In this document: one piece after another, positions 1-8,815 of the stretch
Numbering within the stretch: position 1 is the stretch's first letter
How the letters are laid out: every line of letters starts with the position of its first letter
NCBI GenBank assembly: GCA_019704295.1
Contig: AP024596.1
Span: forward strand, 2,006,501-2,070,500
DNA length: 64,000 nucleotides
Direction: 5' to 3'
Source: Sulfolobales archaeon HS-7
GTDB lineage: Archaea > Thermoproteota > Thermoprotei_A > Sulfolobales > Sulfolobaceae
Made by a program: the position numbers and the translations under genes
Notes under the pieces: model-generated
Told to the model about the DNA's origin: nothing
Seen by the model: only the letters and a program-made list of their open reading frames with translations
Databases searched by the model: none

Positions 1-221
1 TTACGGAAGAGAAGTACGTGGCCACCGGTTCTGGCTCGCCAGTAGCTATGGGCGTTCTTGAGGATAATTACTCAGAAGAGTTAGAACCTGAGCAAGCTAT
101 ACATGTTGCAAGAAGGGCAATAACGTCAGCAATAAAACGTGATTCGTATACAGGTACATCGGTCATTGTTGCAAGATTTAATGAAAACGGACACGAAGAG
201 TTCGAGTTCCCAGTTAAGTAA
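1..221 (+). CDS. psmB: Proteasome beta subunit, C-terminal 72 residues (5' truncated by window edge)
   Basis: The reading frame is open from base 3 and gives the end of a 20S proteasome beta subunit. The GSGSP segment followed by an acidic loop and the helix [16 protein letters not shown] is the family's conserved region near the second helix pair. A short strand and a C-terminal FPVK tail follow. The N-terminal catalytic threonine lies outside the window, so it is not possible to say whether this is the active or the inactive beta type. An in-frame GTG at 18 is internal and not a start. No terminator stem is evident before the next gene 40 bp downstream. Confidence 0.85.
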   Translation, partial: TEEKYVATGSGSPVAMGVLEDNYSEELEPEQAIHVARRAITSAIKRDSYTGTSVIVARFNENGHEEFEFPVK

Positions 222-261
222 GAGATAGCTATTTTTAACGTAATCAAACAAAGATATAAGC

Positions 262-711
262 ATGAAAGTAGTACTGGACTCGTTTAAGGAAGGAGAGAGT
301 ATACCTGTAAAATTTACTTGCGACGGTGAAAATCTATCTCCATCGATTAGATGGGAGACCATAAACGGAGCAAAAAGTTATGCTATTATAATGGAAGATC
401 CTGATGCGCCAAGGAGGACGTTCGTACATTGGGTAATATATAATATAACTTCGAACAGTCTCCCAGAGGGAGTACCAAAAAGGGAAAAAACAGATTACGG
501 ACTTCAGGGGGTTAACGACTTTAATGAGATAGGTTACGGTGGTCCATGTCCTCCTAGAACTCATCCTTATCATCGATATTACTTTAATGTATATGCGATC
601 AATTCTATTTTCAATGAAAAAAGTGGTTTAACAGCGGAGGAGCTTAGGGAAATGATTATCAGTAAAATTATAGATTCTGGAAAATATATGGGAAAATATA
701 AGAGGCTATAA
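262..711 (+). CDS. PEBP / YbhB-YbcL family protein
   Basis: This is a 149-aa protein of the phosphatidylethanolamine-binding (Raf-kinase-inhibitor-like) family, of usual bacterial and archaeal length. The family signature is visible in order: CDGENLSPSI (20-29), MEDPDAP (44-50), HWVIYNI (56-62), GYGGPCPP (91-98) and the HRYYFNVYA strand (about 104-112). The ligand of archaeal members is not established. The ATG at 262 is the first start after the proteasome gene. The stop is 2 bp before the TTG of rfcS, so it probably shares a transcript with the clamp-loader genes. No role in replication is implied by this. Confidence 0.88.
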   Translation: MKVVLDSFKEGESIPVKFTCDGENLSPSIRWETINGAKSYAIIMEDPDAPRRTFVHWVIYNITSNSLPEGVPKREKTDYGLQGVNDFNEIGYGGPCPPRTHPYHRYYFNVYAINSIFNEKSGLTAEELREMIISKIIDSGKYMGKYKRL

Positions 712-713
712 AA

Positions 714-1688
714 TTGGCCGAGGCACTCTGGGCCGAAAAGTACCGCCCTAGGACTCTTTCAGAAATAGTGAATCAGAAAGATATAGTAAATAGATTAATG
801 AAATTCGTTGAAGAAAAAAACATGCCTCACCTGTTGTTCGCAGGTTCTCCCGGCACTGGCAAGACAACTGCTGCTCTAGCTTTAGTTAGAGATCTTTACG
901 GTGATAATTACGAGCAGTTCTTTTTGGAATTAAACGCAAGTGATGAGAGAGGAATCGATGTAATTAGGAACAAGGTAAAGGAGTTCGCTAGAATCTCAGT
1001 ACAGGGTGACGTTAAGTTTAAGGTAATTTTACTTGATGAAGCAGATAATATGACTTCTGACGCACAACAGGCTTTAAGGCGAATTATGGAAGTATACACA
1101 TCTGCAACTAGATTTATATTAGCGTGTAATTATCTAAGTAAGATAATTGAGCCAATTCAGTCTAGGACAGCATTATTCAGATTTTATCCATTAAAAAAGG
1201 AGGACGTAATTACTAGACTTAAATATATTGCAGAGGAAGAAGGGGTTTCCTATGACGAGAAAGGTCTTGATACAATATATGAAGTGGTCTCGGGGGATAT
1301 GCGAAGGGCAATAAACCTTTTACAGGCTTCCTCCTCGTACGGAAAAGTTACCCAAGAATCCGTATTTAAAGTTCTTGGTATGACGAAACCAAAGGAAGTA
1401 CAAGATATGGTGAAATCGGCACTAAAAGGAGATTTCGCCAAGGCTAGGGAGTCGTTAAGAGTTTTATTAGTAAATGAAGGTCTTAGTGGCGAGGATATAA
1501 TAAAGCAGATGCACCGAATAATATTCTCAAATGATATGGATATGCCTGAAGAGCTAAGGGTTATAATTGCCGATTATCTCGGAGAGGCCGAGTTTAGACT
1601 AACTGAAGGCGCAGATGATGAGATTCAACTATCCGCGATCTTGGCACGAATTGTTCTTCTTGGGGAGAAATATATAGGGAATAAGTAA
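714..1688 (+). CDS. rfcS: Replication factor C small subunit
   Basis: This is the clamp-loader AAA+ subunit, 324 aa, about the normal length for Sulfolobales RfcS. The RFC box II WAEKYRPR is at residues 6-13, Walker A GSPGTGKT at 44-51 and Walker B LLDEAD at 106-111. The arginine-finger region reads SRT near residue 150, where SRC is usual. The start is TTG, 2 bp after the PEBP stop. The stop TAA overlaps the ATG of rfcL by one base, so small and large subunits are translationally coupled. With RfcL it loads the PCNA ring, one subunit of which is encoded at 14.4 kb. Confidence 0.97.
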   Translation: MAEALWAEKYRPRTLSEIVNQKDIVNRLMKFVEEKNMPHLLFAGSPGTGKTTAALALVRDLYGDNYEQFFLELNASDERGIDVIRNKVKEFARISVQGDVKFKVILLDEADNMTSDAQQALRRIMEVYTSATRFILACNYLSKIIEPIQSRTALFRFYPLKKEDVITRLKYIAEEEGVSYDEKGLDTIYEVVSGDMRRAINLLQASSSYGKVTQESVFKVLGMTKPKEVQDMVKSALKGDFAKARESLRVLLVNEGLSGEDIIKQMHRIIFSNDMDMPEELRVIIADYLGEAEFRLTEGADDEIQLSAILARIVLLGEKYIGNK

Positions 1689-2848
1689 TGAGTTGGTTTA
1701 TAAAATACAGACCTAAGAGCTTAAGTGAAGTTGAAAATCAGGATCAAGTTAAGGAGGAACTTAAACGATGGATAGATTCATGGTTAAAAGGAAAACCGAC
1801 TAATAAGGCTGTTCTACTTTATGGGAGACCAGGAAGCGGAAAAACTACACTAGCCTATGCTATTGCAAGGGATAATAACTTCGAAATATTAGAAACTAAT
1901 GCGAGTGACACGAGGAATTTAGGTAATATAAGGAGAATAGTTGAGGTAGGAATGCAACAGAGCTCCCTCTTCGGAAAATCTAAACTGATTCTGCTTGATG
2001 AGGTTGATGGTATAAATAGAAAGAGTGACGAAGGGGCAATTCAAGGCATCTTAGATATTATTTCGGAAACGAAATACCCTATAATAATGACAGCTAACGA
2101 CCCATGGGATCCTAAGTTAAAAGAACTTAGAGAAAGCGCAAAATTAATTGAAGTTCCCAAGCTTGGAAAAATAGCAATGAGAAAAATATTGAAAAAAATC
2201 TGTGAGAAGGAAAAAATCAAATGTCATGACGACGCAATTAACATTATAGTAGATATAGCAGATGGAGATGCAAGATTTGCCATTAATTCTTTAGAATCTG
2301 TAGCGACGACCTATTCTGAAGTAGCTGTAAATCTAGTAGAAGGCATACTACGGCGAAAAGAGGCACAATACGATCCTTTTGAAACCCTTAGAAAAACTTT
2401 TTGGGCAAAGTACGGATGGCAGGCAAAAGACGCTGTAACAAATTCAGAAGTTGATTATGAACTTCTTATGCGTTGGTTTGATGAAAATATACCAATACAG
2501 TATGAGGATACTAAGAGTATGACACTTGCTTTTGAAAGCTTAAGTAGGGCGTCGATATTCTTAAGTAGGGCTAAAAAGGGTAATTGGGATCAATTATCTT
2601 ATCTGTTCGATATGATGGGTCCGGGAGTAAGTATGGCCGATAGAACTAAGGCATTACCTACATGGAAGGCAAAGTGGAAGACATTTAAGTTTCCATCTTA
2701 CATTCAGATGCTAGCCAGAAGTAAACAGATAAGAAGGGAAAAGCAGGAGTATGTGGAGGAAATCGCAAAAGCCTCTCATTGTTCTTATGATAAGGCGTTG
2801 TCTGAGATTTACCCTTTCATAGAAGTAATAGATAAAAAGAAGAAATAG
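1688..2848 (+). CDS. rfcL: Replication factor C large subunit
   Basis: This is the 386-aa clamp-loader large subunit. It has FIKYRPK (4-10), Walker A GRPGSGKT (46-53), Walker B LILLDEVDG (100-108) and the NASD segment near 71. It lacks the arginine finger of RfcS, as expected for the subunit at the open end of the pentamer. The C-terminal third is helical and ends in a basic IDKKKK tail. I do not see a textbook PIP box. The ATG overlaps the rfcS stop. The gene ends one base before the convergent moaC stop, leaving no intergenic space. Confidence 0.96.
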   Translation: MSWFIKYRPKSLSEVENQDQVKEELKRWIDSWLKGKPTNKAVLLYGRPGSGKTTLAYAIARDNNFEILETNASDTRNLGNIRRIVEVGMQQSSLFGKSKLILLDEVDGINRKSDEGAIQGILDIISETKYPIIMTANDPWDPKLKELRESAKLIEVPKLGKIAMRKILKKICEKEKIKCHDDAINIIVDIADGDARFAINSLESVATTYSEVAVNLVEGILRRKEAQYDPFETLRKTFWAKYGWQAKDAVTNSEVDYELLMRWFDENIPIQYEDTKSMTLAFESLSRASIFLSRAKKGNWDQLSYLFDMMGPGVSMADRTKALPTWKAKWKTFKFPSYIQMLARSKQIRREKQEYVEEIAKASHCSYDKALSEIYPFIEVIDKKKK

Positions 2849-3289
2849 CTAACCTTTTGTTTTACGTAAAACTTTAATCTCTTTAATACATGTGTTAGGA
2901 TATTGACCTTCTTCGTCCTTCTCATATTTTTTCACCATATCCCATATCGTAAGTAGCGCAGAGGCTGCTGCAACAAGGGCTTCCATTTCGACCCCAGTTT
3001 TATAGTTTGCCTTAACATGAGTTTTCACTACTATTTCATCACCATTGACTTCAATATCCACCTTAACGTTTTCCAATGGAATTTGATGACACATAGGAAT
3101 TATGTTGGCAGTCTGTTTTGCTGCAATTATTGCAGAGGTTTTAGCAACGGTTATAACATCACCCTTTTCTATTTGTCCCTTATTGATAAGATCTATTGTA
3201 GCTCGGTTAAGTTTGATTCTTCCCTCGGCTTCGGCTTCCCTAGTATTTACCTCTTTATTAGATATGTCTACCATGTTTACTTCGCTCAT
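2849..3289 (-). CDS. moaC: Cyclic pyranopterin monophosphate synthase
   Basis: This molybdenum/tungsten cofactor enzyme converts the MoaA product to cyclic pyranopterin monophosphate. It is 146 aa and full length. The conserved PMCHQIPL is at residues 65-72 and the KTGVEMEALVAA helix at about 97-108, with the IWDMVKKYEKD active-site region after it. It overlaps the upstream wHTH gene by 4 bp (ATGA type), so the two are co-transcribed, possibly with cdc6 further upstream. Other molybdopterin genes are not in the window. Confidence 0.96.
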   Translation of the reverse strand: MSEVNMVDISNKEVNTREAEAEGRIKLNRATIDLINKGQIEKGDVITVAKTSAIIAAKQTANIIPMCHQIPLENVKVDIEVNGDEIVVKTHVKANYKTGVEMEALVAAASALLTIWDMVKKYEKDEEGQYPNTCIKEIKVLRKTKG

Positions 3290-3495
3290 ATCTCATCTAA
3301 TAAGTCGAGTAAGTTCTTAAGAATAATAATCTTTTCAGAAGTATAATTAACTCGTACTACTATAACTTTACCAAGGACGTCAATTTCTACATATCCCTTA
3401 TTGGAAAGCTCCTCAACTTCCTTTTTGACTATGCTATATCTTATTCCTGACAACTTGGCTAACTTGGTAATATTCATATCGCCATACTTAAACAA
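3286..3495 (-). CDS. Small winged-helix DNA-binding protein
   Basis: This gene encodes a 69-aa (from TTG) wHTH-like protein. It has a helix-turn-helix core of ITKLAKLSGIRYSIVKKEVEEL type followed by a beta-wing (YVEIDVLGKVIVVRV). It sits between cdc6 and moaC on the same strand and overlaps moaC by 4 bp. The frame stays open upstream and encodes a convincing first helix (QRKIQILSILFKYGD), but no ATG, GTG or TTG precedes it there. Either the start is a rare codon or the N-terminus is truncated. The target is unknown. The regulator class is inferred from fold pattern only. Confidence 0.65.
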   Translation of the reverse strand: MFKYGDMNITKLAKLSGIRYSIVKKEVEELSNKGYVEIDVLGKVIVVRVNYTSEKIIILKNLLDLLDEI

Positions 3496-3536
3496 AATCG
3501 ATAATATTTGTATTTTACGTTGACTGTTAACAGTTT

Positions 3537-4781
3537 TTAGGATAATAATCTCACCTTGATCTGATGATCTATCATTTCCTCGAACTCTACTGAGGAAGGT
3601 ACTTTGAGTGCTATAAGAGTAGTCCTTCCCCGCATACCCTTTCCGCTTTGAGATGTATCAATTACGCCCATAAGTTTAAGTCGTCGTATATTCTCATATA
3701 CCTGTGTATGCCTCCTGTTTTCTTCTCCTACTTCTTTGCATATCTCGGCATACTTATCCTCGACCGATCCCATAGTTAAGTAACCACTGCCACCCTCTTT
3801 ATAGAGGACAAGAATAGCTTTCAAGAGAAGTAGCTGATGAAGTTCGAGATTCTCCATATCTTCAAGAATATACGTCATATCTGGACTCACTCGCGCATTT
3901 GCTTCCTTAATATACTCTACCGTAACTACGTCACTTTGATTTTTATCCGCCATTTCACCAGCCGCCTCTAAAACCTCGATCGCTATTCTGGCGTTTCCAC
4001 TTCCACCCTTATCTATCCCATGATAGTCGCTCACAAATCTCACTCCCTCATCTAGTACAGTTCCAGGGTAGAAGGCATCCTTAATCCTCTCGCTAAGTAT
4101 GTCTAGTAACTGGTATGATGTGTACGGCTTAAATTCTATACTAGTTCTTACTATGTGGGAATATACGGATTTGTCAAGTAGGTTAAGACTATTTTTATCT
4201 CTAATAATGAAGATATAATTTATTCTCTTCTTGACTACGTTAAGTTCGTCATAGATTCTCGCGAGAAAGTATATTTCTTCCTGAGACGCCGTATTTATAA
4301 AGTAGTCAAATTCGTCAAGACCTATAACAGCATACACGTCTCTTTTATCAAAAAACGAATGAATAGAGTGAAGAAGTTCTTGCGATGAGAAACCCCTGCT
4401 TGGAAGTGGCAGATGTAATTGGTTCGCCATCTCATTAACTAAGAGATATAACGTTCTATATTTATGACAATTAAGGTGTAAATATTCAACTCTTATTCCC
4501 TTTTCTCTTGCTAACTCCTTAAAATCTTTTCCAAAGGCACGTGAGGTTGCAGTTTTACCAACGCCCCCAGGTCCAACTATAACTGTTCTTATTGACGCCT
4601 CTCCAGGAGAAGTTATTAAGGATCTGAAGGATACGCCAAGCTCTCTTATTTTTTCCTCTCTATGAGGAAGGGATTGCGGTATAAACTCTGGTGAAAGGAC
4701 GCCCCTATTTTTAAATACAGATTTTCCGCCTATCACAGAATTCAAAAGATCCCTTGAATTCACTTTCACTCTAAGTATCAT
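3537..4781 (-). CDS. cdc6-2: Orc1/Cdc6 family replication initiator (cdc6-2 context)
   Basis: This is a 414-aa AAA+ initiator with a C-terminal winged helix. Walker A GPGGVGKT is at 70-77 and Walker B VIGLDEFD at 152-159. The sensor region IFIIRDKNSL follows. The winged-helix part covers roughly residues 310-410. The neighbours (rfcS, rfcL and moaC on one side, gins23 and mcm on the other) match the genomic setting of Cdc6-2 in Sulfolobales, a paralogue reported as origin-binding but probably regulatory. I use that context for the symbol. No origin-like AT-rich intergenic region with ORB-like repeats is present here. Confidence 0.88.
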   Translation of the reverse strand: MILRVKVNSRDLLNSVIGGKSVFKNRGVLSPEFIPQSLPHREEKIRELGVSFRSLITSPGEASIRTVIVGPGGVGKTATSRAFGKDFKELAREKGIRVEYLHLNCHKYRTLYLLVNEMANQLHLPLPSRGFSSQELLHSIHSFFDKRDVYAVIGLDEFDYFINTASQEEIYFLARIYDELNVVKKRINYIFIIRDKNSLNLLDKSVYSHIVRTSIEFKPYTSYQLLDILSERIKDAFYPGTVLDEGVRFVSDYHGIDKGGSGNARIAIEVLEAAGEMADKNQSDVVTVEYIKEANARVSPDMTYILEDMENLELHQLLLLKAILVLYKEGGSGYLTMGSVEDKYAEICKEVGEENRRHTQVYENIRRLKLMGVIDTSQSGKGMRGRTTLIALKVPSSVEFEEMIDHQIKVRLLS

Positions 4782-4793
4782 AGTGAATAAAAA

Positions 4794-5300
4794 CTATATA
4801 TGTGGTTTGGTAGGGTAGGCCGAAACTTTTTCTCTATCCCTAGGAAGAAGTGATAATACGGCGTAATTATTTACGAGATTAATATGAAGTATAGCATCTG
4901 GATCTTTAAACTCTACAGTAACTTTTCCCTGCATTCTAATTCCAATCGAAATCTCTATCTCTCTACAGTTATACGGCGAACCCCTATTTTGGCAGTTCAC
5001 AAAAAAAGATCTTATTCGTTTTGAAAGAATAATTGATTCCGCAATATCGACTATCTGTTCTTTGTTTAAGTCACATACCACGTGAGCAGGGAATACTTTT
5101 ATTATGTAAGTTGGAGGATATGTTAAGAGTAATGAGAAAACTGCGTTACTTTCTAACTTAGAGAATACTGCGACTACATTTTTTTTGATTTCGAATGCGG
5201 TTGCAGAAGGGTCCCTAATTTTCAGTAAATTCTCAACATCTTCTGCACATCTGCTTCCTCTATTATTTTTTGTAGTCAAAATGGCTCTAAGGGATTCCAC
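4794..5300 (-). CDS. THUMP-domain protein
   Basis: This 168-aa protein has the layout of a stand-alone THUMP RNA-binding domain: an N-terminal NFLD-like part with CAEDVENLL, then the VVCDLNKEQIVDIAESII segment typical of THUMP strand and helix order. The closest functional idea is a Tan1-like partner of tRNA acetylation or another tRNA-modification helper. This is a family-level inference. It precedes cdc6-2 on the same strand with a 12-bp gap, and its ATG is 34 bp from the divergent gins23 start. Confidence 0.7.
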   Translation of the reverse strand: MESLRAILTTKNNRGSRCAEDVENLLKIRDPSATAFEIKKNVVAVFSKLESNAVFSLLLTYPPTYIIKVFPAHVVCDLNKEQIVDIAESIILSKRIRSFFVNCQNRGSPYNCREIEISIGIRMQGKVTVEFKDPDAILHINLVNNYAVLSLLPRDREKVSAYPTKPHI

Positions 5301-5334
5301 GTTTTTAACTATTTACTTCTAAGATAATAATAAT

Positions 5335-5823
5335 GTGGTGCCAAGGAAGGTTTATGAATCAATTTCAAGGATAAAGAGAGTTAAAGTTAAGGCTATAGCT
5401 GAAGCAAGAATAGGTAATATTATAAAGTTTAACAAAGATGACGAAATAGAACTGCCTTTTTGGATGGCTGAGGAACTTGAGAGGAATGGACTTGTAAAAA
5501 TAAAGGATATAGATATAGATGAACTAGGAAAAATATTATTTCAGGAAAGACAATCAATGAATAGGCCAGCTGAACTTTACCCATTACCGAAAAATTTTTA
5601 CCTTGAGATACATAAAATGATTGATAATAGAGTAAATAGCGCAGATAAAGATAAAAAAAAGCTTGACATAATGAAACAAATAGTAGATATACGGAAACGA
5701 AAACTAACGCAACTCGCCTCACTAAACCCGCTAGATCAAAGGATAATTAACAATATAACAGAAGAAGAGTACTATGTAGTAACAAGATTGTCAGAAATTC
5801 TACAATTAATGTGGTTGCCATGA
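5335..5823 (+). CDS. gins23: GINS subunit Gins23
   Basis: This 162-aa protein fits the archaeal Gins23 (Sld5/Psf2-3-like) subunit of the CMG-type helicase. The B-domain part PRKVYESISRIKRVKVKAIAEARIG precedes a helical A-domain with the ELPFWMAEEL motif. Two tandem GTG codons (5335, 5338) are possible starts. Its stop TGA overlaps the ATG at 5820 of mcm in the ATGA arrangement, so GINS and MCM are made together. Gins15 is encoded with priS at 15.9 kb. Confidence 0.85.
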   Translation: MVPRKVYESISRIKRVKVKAIAEARIGNIIKFNKDDEIELPFWMAEELERNGLVKIKDIDIDELGKILFQERQSMNRPAELYPLPKNFYLEIHKMIDNRVNSADKDKKKLDIMKQIVDIRKRKLTQLASLNPLDQRIINNITEEEYYVVTRLSEILQLMWLP

Positions 5824-7865
5824 TTTCGCTTGACATAGGGAGTTTATTCCTCTCGTTTATAAATGATTTCAACGATGAAAAGGGACGGAATAAGTACAAT
5901 GATTACGTTGAGGAAATGCTCATTCTTAGGAAGAAAAGTTTCTATTTAGATTTTAAGGATGTGATAACATTCAGTATAGATTTGGCTGATGAAATAATTA
6001 AGGAACCCTTAAAGGTATTACCAATAATGGAAAACTCGCTTTATAATCTGTTAAGAGAGAAAGATCCAGACTACGAGAAGGAAATCAAAAGAGTTCACAT
6101 AAGGGTCATAAACCTACCAAGGTCATACAGCTTAAGGGAAATAAGAAGTGAATTAGTCGGAAAATTAATCACCATTGAGGGAATACTCGTTAAATCTACG
6201 CCGTTAAAAGAGCGTGTAGTAAAGGCGTGGTTTAAACATGAAGAGTGCGGTGCTGAATTCTCGTATCCTGAATCAGAAGAAATGGGGGAAATAATAGAAA
6301 TACCGCAACAGTGTCCACGATGTAGAAAAGGGGGAAGAATGAAACTAATTGAGGAAAAGACTATATTGGTTGACTGGCAAAAGGCTATTTTGCAGGAAAG
6401 ACCTGAAGAGATTCCAGCAGGTCAATTGCCTAGACAACTTGAAATAATATTCGAAGATGATCTTATTGATACAACAAGGCCAGGAGATAGAGTGAAAATT
6501 GTAGGAGTATTACAGGTGAGATATGACAACCTTTTCAGAAGAGGTACACGAAGCGTTTTTGATCTATACCTTACGGTGAACTCGATTGAGGTCTCGCAGA
6601 AGGTTTTAGATGAGGTTACTCTTTCGGAGGAAGACGAAAGAGAAATCCTTAGAATAGGTAGAGATCCGTGGATTCACGAAAGAATAATTACTTCTATTGC
6701 GCCTTCAATTTTCGGTCATTATGAAATAAAAGAGGCAATAGCATTAGCCCTATTTGGTGGCGAACCTAAAAAGTTACCAGATGACACAAGAATTAGAGGA
6801 GATATTCATATACTAATTATTGGGGATCCTGGTACTGCTAAATCGCAAATGCTTCAATTCGCTTCACGAATAGCACCTAGATCTGTTTATACTACTGGTA
6901 AAGGCTCTACTGCAGCCGGTTTAACAGCAGCTGTAGTAAGGGAGAAAAATTCGGGAGATTTTTACCTAGAGGCGGGAGCTATGGTATTAGCAGACGGGGG
7001 GGTAGCAGTAATAGACGAAATAGATAAAATGAGGGAGGAGGATAGAGTTGCAATTCATGAAGCGATGGAACAACAGACTGTATCCATAGCTAAGGCAGGA
7101 ATAGTAGCTAAATTAAATGCAAGGGCTTCAGTTATAGCTGCAGGAAATCCAAAATTCGGGCGATATATAAAAGAAAGGGGAATTGCAGATAACATCAATT
7201 TACCAATAACTATTCTTTCGCGATTTGATCTAATATTTATTTTGAAAGATACACCAGGTCCAGAAGATGCGAGACTTGCATCACATATTTTAGACATACA
7301 CTCTGAAACGAAGGTTCCTGGAACTATACCTCCAGAATTTCTTAAGAAATATATAGCCTATGCAAAGAAGAATGTCCATCCAAAGCTTACCGCGGAATCT
7401 ATTAGGATCTTAAGGGATTTCTTCGTCGAAATGAGGGATAAAGGAGGAAAAAGTCAGGACTCTCCAATAGCAATAACTGCAAGACAACTTGAGGCACTGA
7501 TTAGAATATCTGAGGCTTATGCAAGAATGTCATTAAGAAATCAAATAACTGAGGATGACGTAGAAAGAGCTATAAATATCTTTAGGATATTTCTGGAAAA
7601 CGTTGGAGTGGACTTTGAATCGAGAAAAATAGATATAGATGTTATAATGACAGGAAGACCGAAATCTACCGTCGATAAAATGGTAAAAATCTTGGAAGTT
7701 ATCGAGGGGTTATCTGGACAAGAGGGATGCGCAAAGATTAAAGACATAGAGGAAGAGGCAAAAAATTTTGGGATAGACAAGAATTCGACGAATAGAGTTA
7801 TTTCAGAACTGAAAAAAAGTGGGGAAATATTCGAAAAAAGTAGCGACTGCTTTAGGAAAGCCTAA
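5820..7865 (+). CDS. mcm: Replicative DNA helicase MCM
   Basis: This is the MCM helicase, 681 aa from the ATG at 5820, very close to other crenarchaeal MCMs. I chose that start because it overlaps the gins23 stop as ATGA. A GTG at 5811 would add three residues. The N-terminal domain carries a C-x8-17-C..C zinc region (HEECGAEF, then CPRCRKGG). The AAA+ core has Walker A GDPGTAKSQ, Walker B AVIDEIDKM, sensor AAGNPKFGRY and arginine finger LSRFDLIF. A winged helix occupies the last about 80 residues. Confidence 0.97.
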   Translation: MISLDIGSLFLSFINDFNDEKGRNKYNDYVEEMLILRKKSFYLDFKDVITFSIDLADEIIKEPLKVLPIMENSLYNLLREKDPDYEKEIKRVHIRVINLPRSYSLREIRSELVGKLITIEGILVKSTPLKERVVKAWFKHEECGAEFSYPESEEMGEIIEIPQQCPRCRKGGRMKLIEEKTILVDWQKAILQERPEEIPAGQLPRQLEIIFEDDLIDTTRPGDRVKIVGVLQVRYDNLFRRGTRSVFDLYLTVNSIEVSQKVLDEVTLSEEDEREILRIGRDPWIHERIITSIAPSIFGHYEIKEAIALALFGGEPKKLPDDTRIRGDIHILIIGDPGTAKSQMLQFASRIAPRSVYTTGKGSTAAGLTAAVVREKNSGDFYLEAGAMVLADGGVAVIDEIDKMREEDRVAIHEAMEQQTVSIAKAGIVAKLNARASVIAAGNPKFGRYIKERGIADNINLPITILSRFDLIFILKDTPGPEDARLASHILDIHSETKVPGTIPPEFLKKYIAYAKKNVHPKLTAESIRILRDFFVEMRDKGGKSQDSPIAITARQLEALIRISEAYARMSLRNQITEDDVERAINIFRIFLENVGVDFESRKIDIDVIMTGRPKSTVDKMVKILEVIEGLSGQEGCAKIKDIEEEAKNFGIDKNSTNRVISELKKSGEIFEKSSDCFRKA

Positions 7866-8278
7866 TCGAAATTTTATTCAATTTGCATTACACATAAGAG
7901 AGCAATGCTCACGGTTACTCACTACCACTGAGTTATTTATACTACTATGAGAGATTAATACTATATAGAAGATCATAGAGATTTATGAGATAATATGTAC
8001 CAAATGGGCCGTTCATGCTTTTATTGCGAATTTAGTTTATTTAGCAAAATCAACTGAATTTAATTGAATACCATCGTATGGACTAGGTAGGGATTTATAC
8101 TTAGCAGTTTCCTGTATTTAATCTATCTTTGCTATAATTTCAATTCACAATGGAAACCTGAATCACCCCACCGAATTTAGTTTAAATTCTATCATGATTA
8201 TAAGAATTTTATACAGTTAATAGACCAAATACACGACTAGCTTAATTATCCCAATATAGATGAAAACAAGGGCTAACC
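7866..8278. other. Intergenic stretch containing repeat copy A
   Basis: The stretch is A+T-rich and without a credible gene. It contains one copy of the ~165 bp inverted-end element (see repeat entry at 8006). The rest shows no promoter strong enough to call. The following gene begins without an obvious start codon, so the element may have changed its leader. Confidence 0.6.
8006..8170 (+). repeat. ~165 bp MITE-like element, copy A
   Basis: The left end runs TTCATGC..TTGCGAATTTAG. The right end, read on the other strand, runs TTCAGG..TTGTGAATTGAAAT. These are imperfect terminal inverted repeats of about 30-35 bp. Related copies lie at 9277 (same orientation), 9669, 20518 and 24490 (opposite orientation). 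There is no coding potential. Confidence 0.65.
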
Positions 8279-8302
8279 ATTAAATTATATTGTCTCTCAG
8301 GG

Positions 8303-8815
8303 ATGCCTGGATCAGGAAAGACTCTAGTTGCTAAAACATTCAGAGCTGAAGGATTCTACGTAATATCTATGGGAGACATACTTAGACAAGATTTCGAAAA
8401 GAATAAAATGCCTAATGAATCACTGATGGAATATGCAATAAGGATACGGAAAGAAAAAGGCGACGAAATAATAGCTAAACTCACTTCTATCGAAATTGAA
8501 AAGGTAAATCAAATGAAGGTCCTTATTGACGGGGTGAGAAGTATGAAAGAAGTTAATGTATTTCAACAAGCCGGTTCGGTTGAAATTATCGCGGTGCATT
8601 CTCCTCCACGTTTAAGATACCAAAGAATTCTACAAAGAGCAAGAGAGGATGATACTCTTTCCGAAATATGGCTAAGAGAAAGGGATCTAGCTGAGCTTTC
8701 TCTAGGAATAGGGGAAGTTATTGCACTAGCGGACTACATGATACTAAATGATAGTGACATGGAAACTTTAAAACAAAATGTGCTTAGACTCGTTATGGCG
8801 TTAAAAAGTGACTAA
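8303..8815 (+). CDS. UPF0200 family P-loop kinase-like protein (dephospho-CoA-kinase/adenylate-kinase-like)
   Basis: This is a 170-aa P-loop NTPase of the archaeal UPF0200 group. The Walker A MPGSGKT begins at residue 1 if the ATG at 8303 is used, so the first beta strand is missing. That strand (LYCLSG) is encoded in frame just upstream, in a frame open from 8264 with only an ATT (8279) as possible start. The lid region ARLRYQRILQRARED-like segment and conserved aspartates follow. Substrate unknown; dCMP or dephospho-CoA kinase-like activity is a guess from fold. It overlaps the next gene by 8 bp. Confidence 0.75.
   Translation: MPGSGKTLVAKTFRAEGFYVISMGDILRQDFEKNKMPNESLMEYAIRIRKEKGDEIIAKLTSIEIEKVNQMKVLIDGVRSMKEVNVFQQAGSVEIIAVHSPPRLRYQRILQRAREDDTLSEIWLRERDLAELSLGIGEVIALADYMILNDSDMETLKQNVLRLVMALKSD

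Noticed and set aside
126-573. Minus-strand frames opposite the PEBP gene
   Set aside because: Antisense shadows of a well-recognised gene with no start signals.
3289-5334. Replication origin next to the Cdc6-type gene
   Set aside because: The intergenic spaces around the gene are 12-42 bp and no long A+T region with repeated origin boxes is present. This paralogue is also not the origin-proximal one in relatives.
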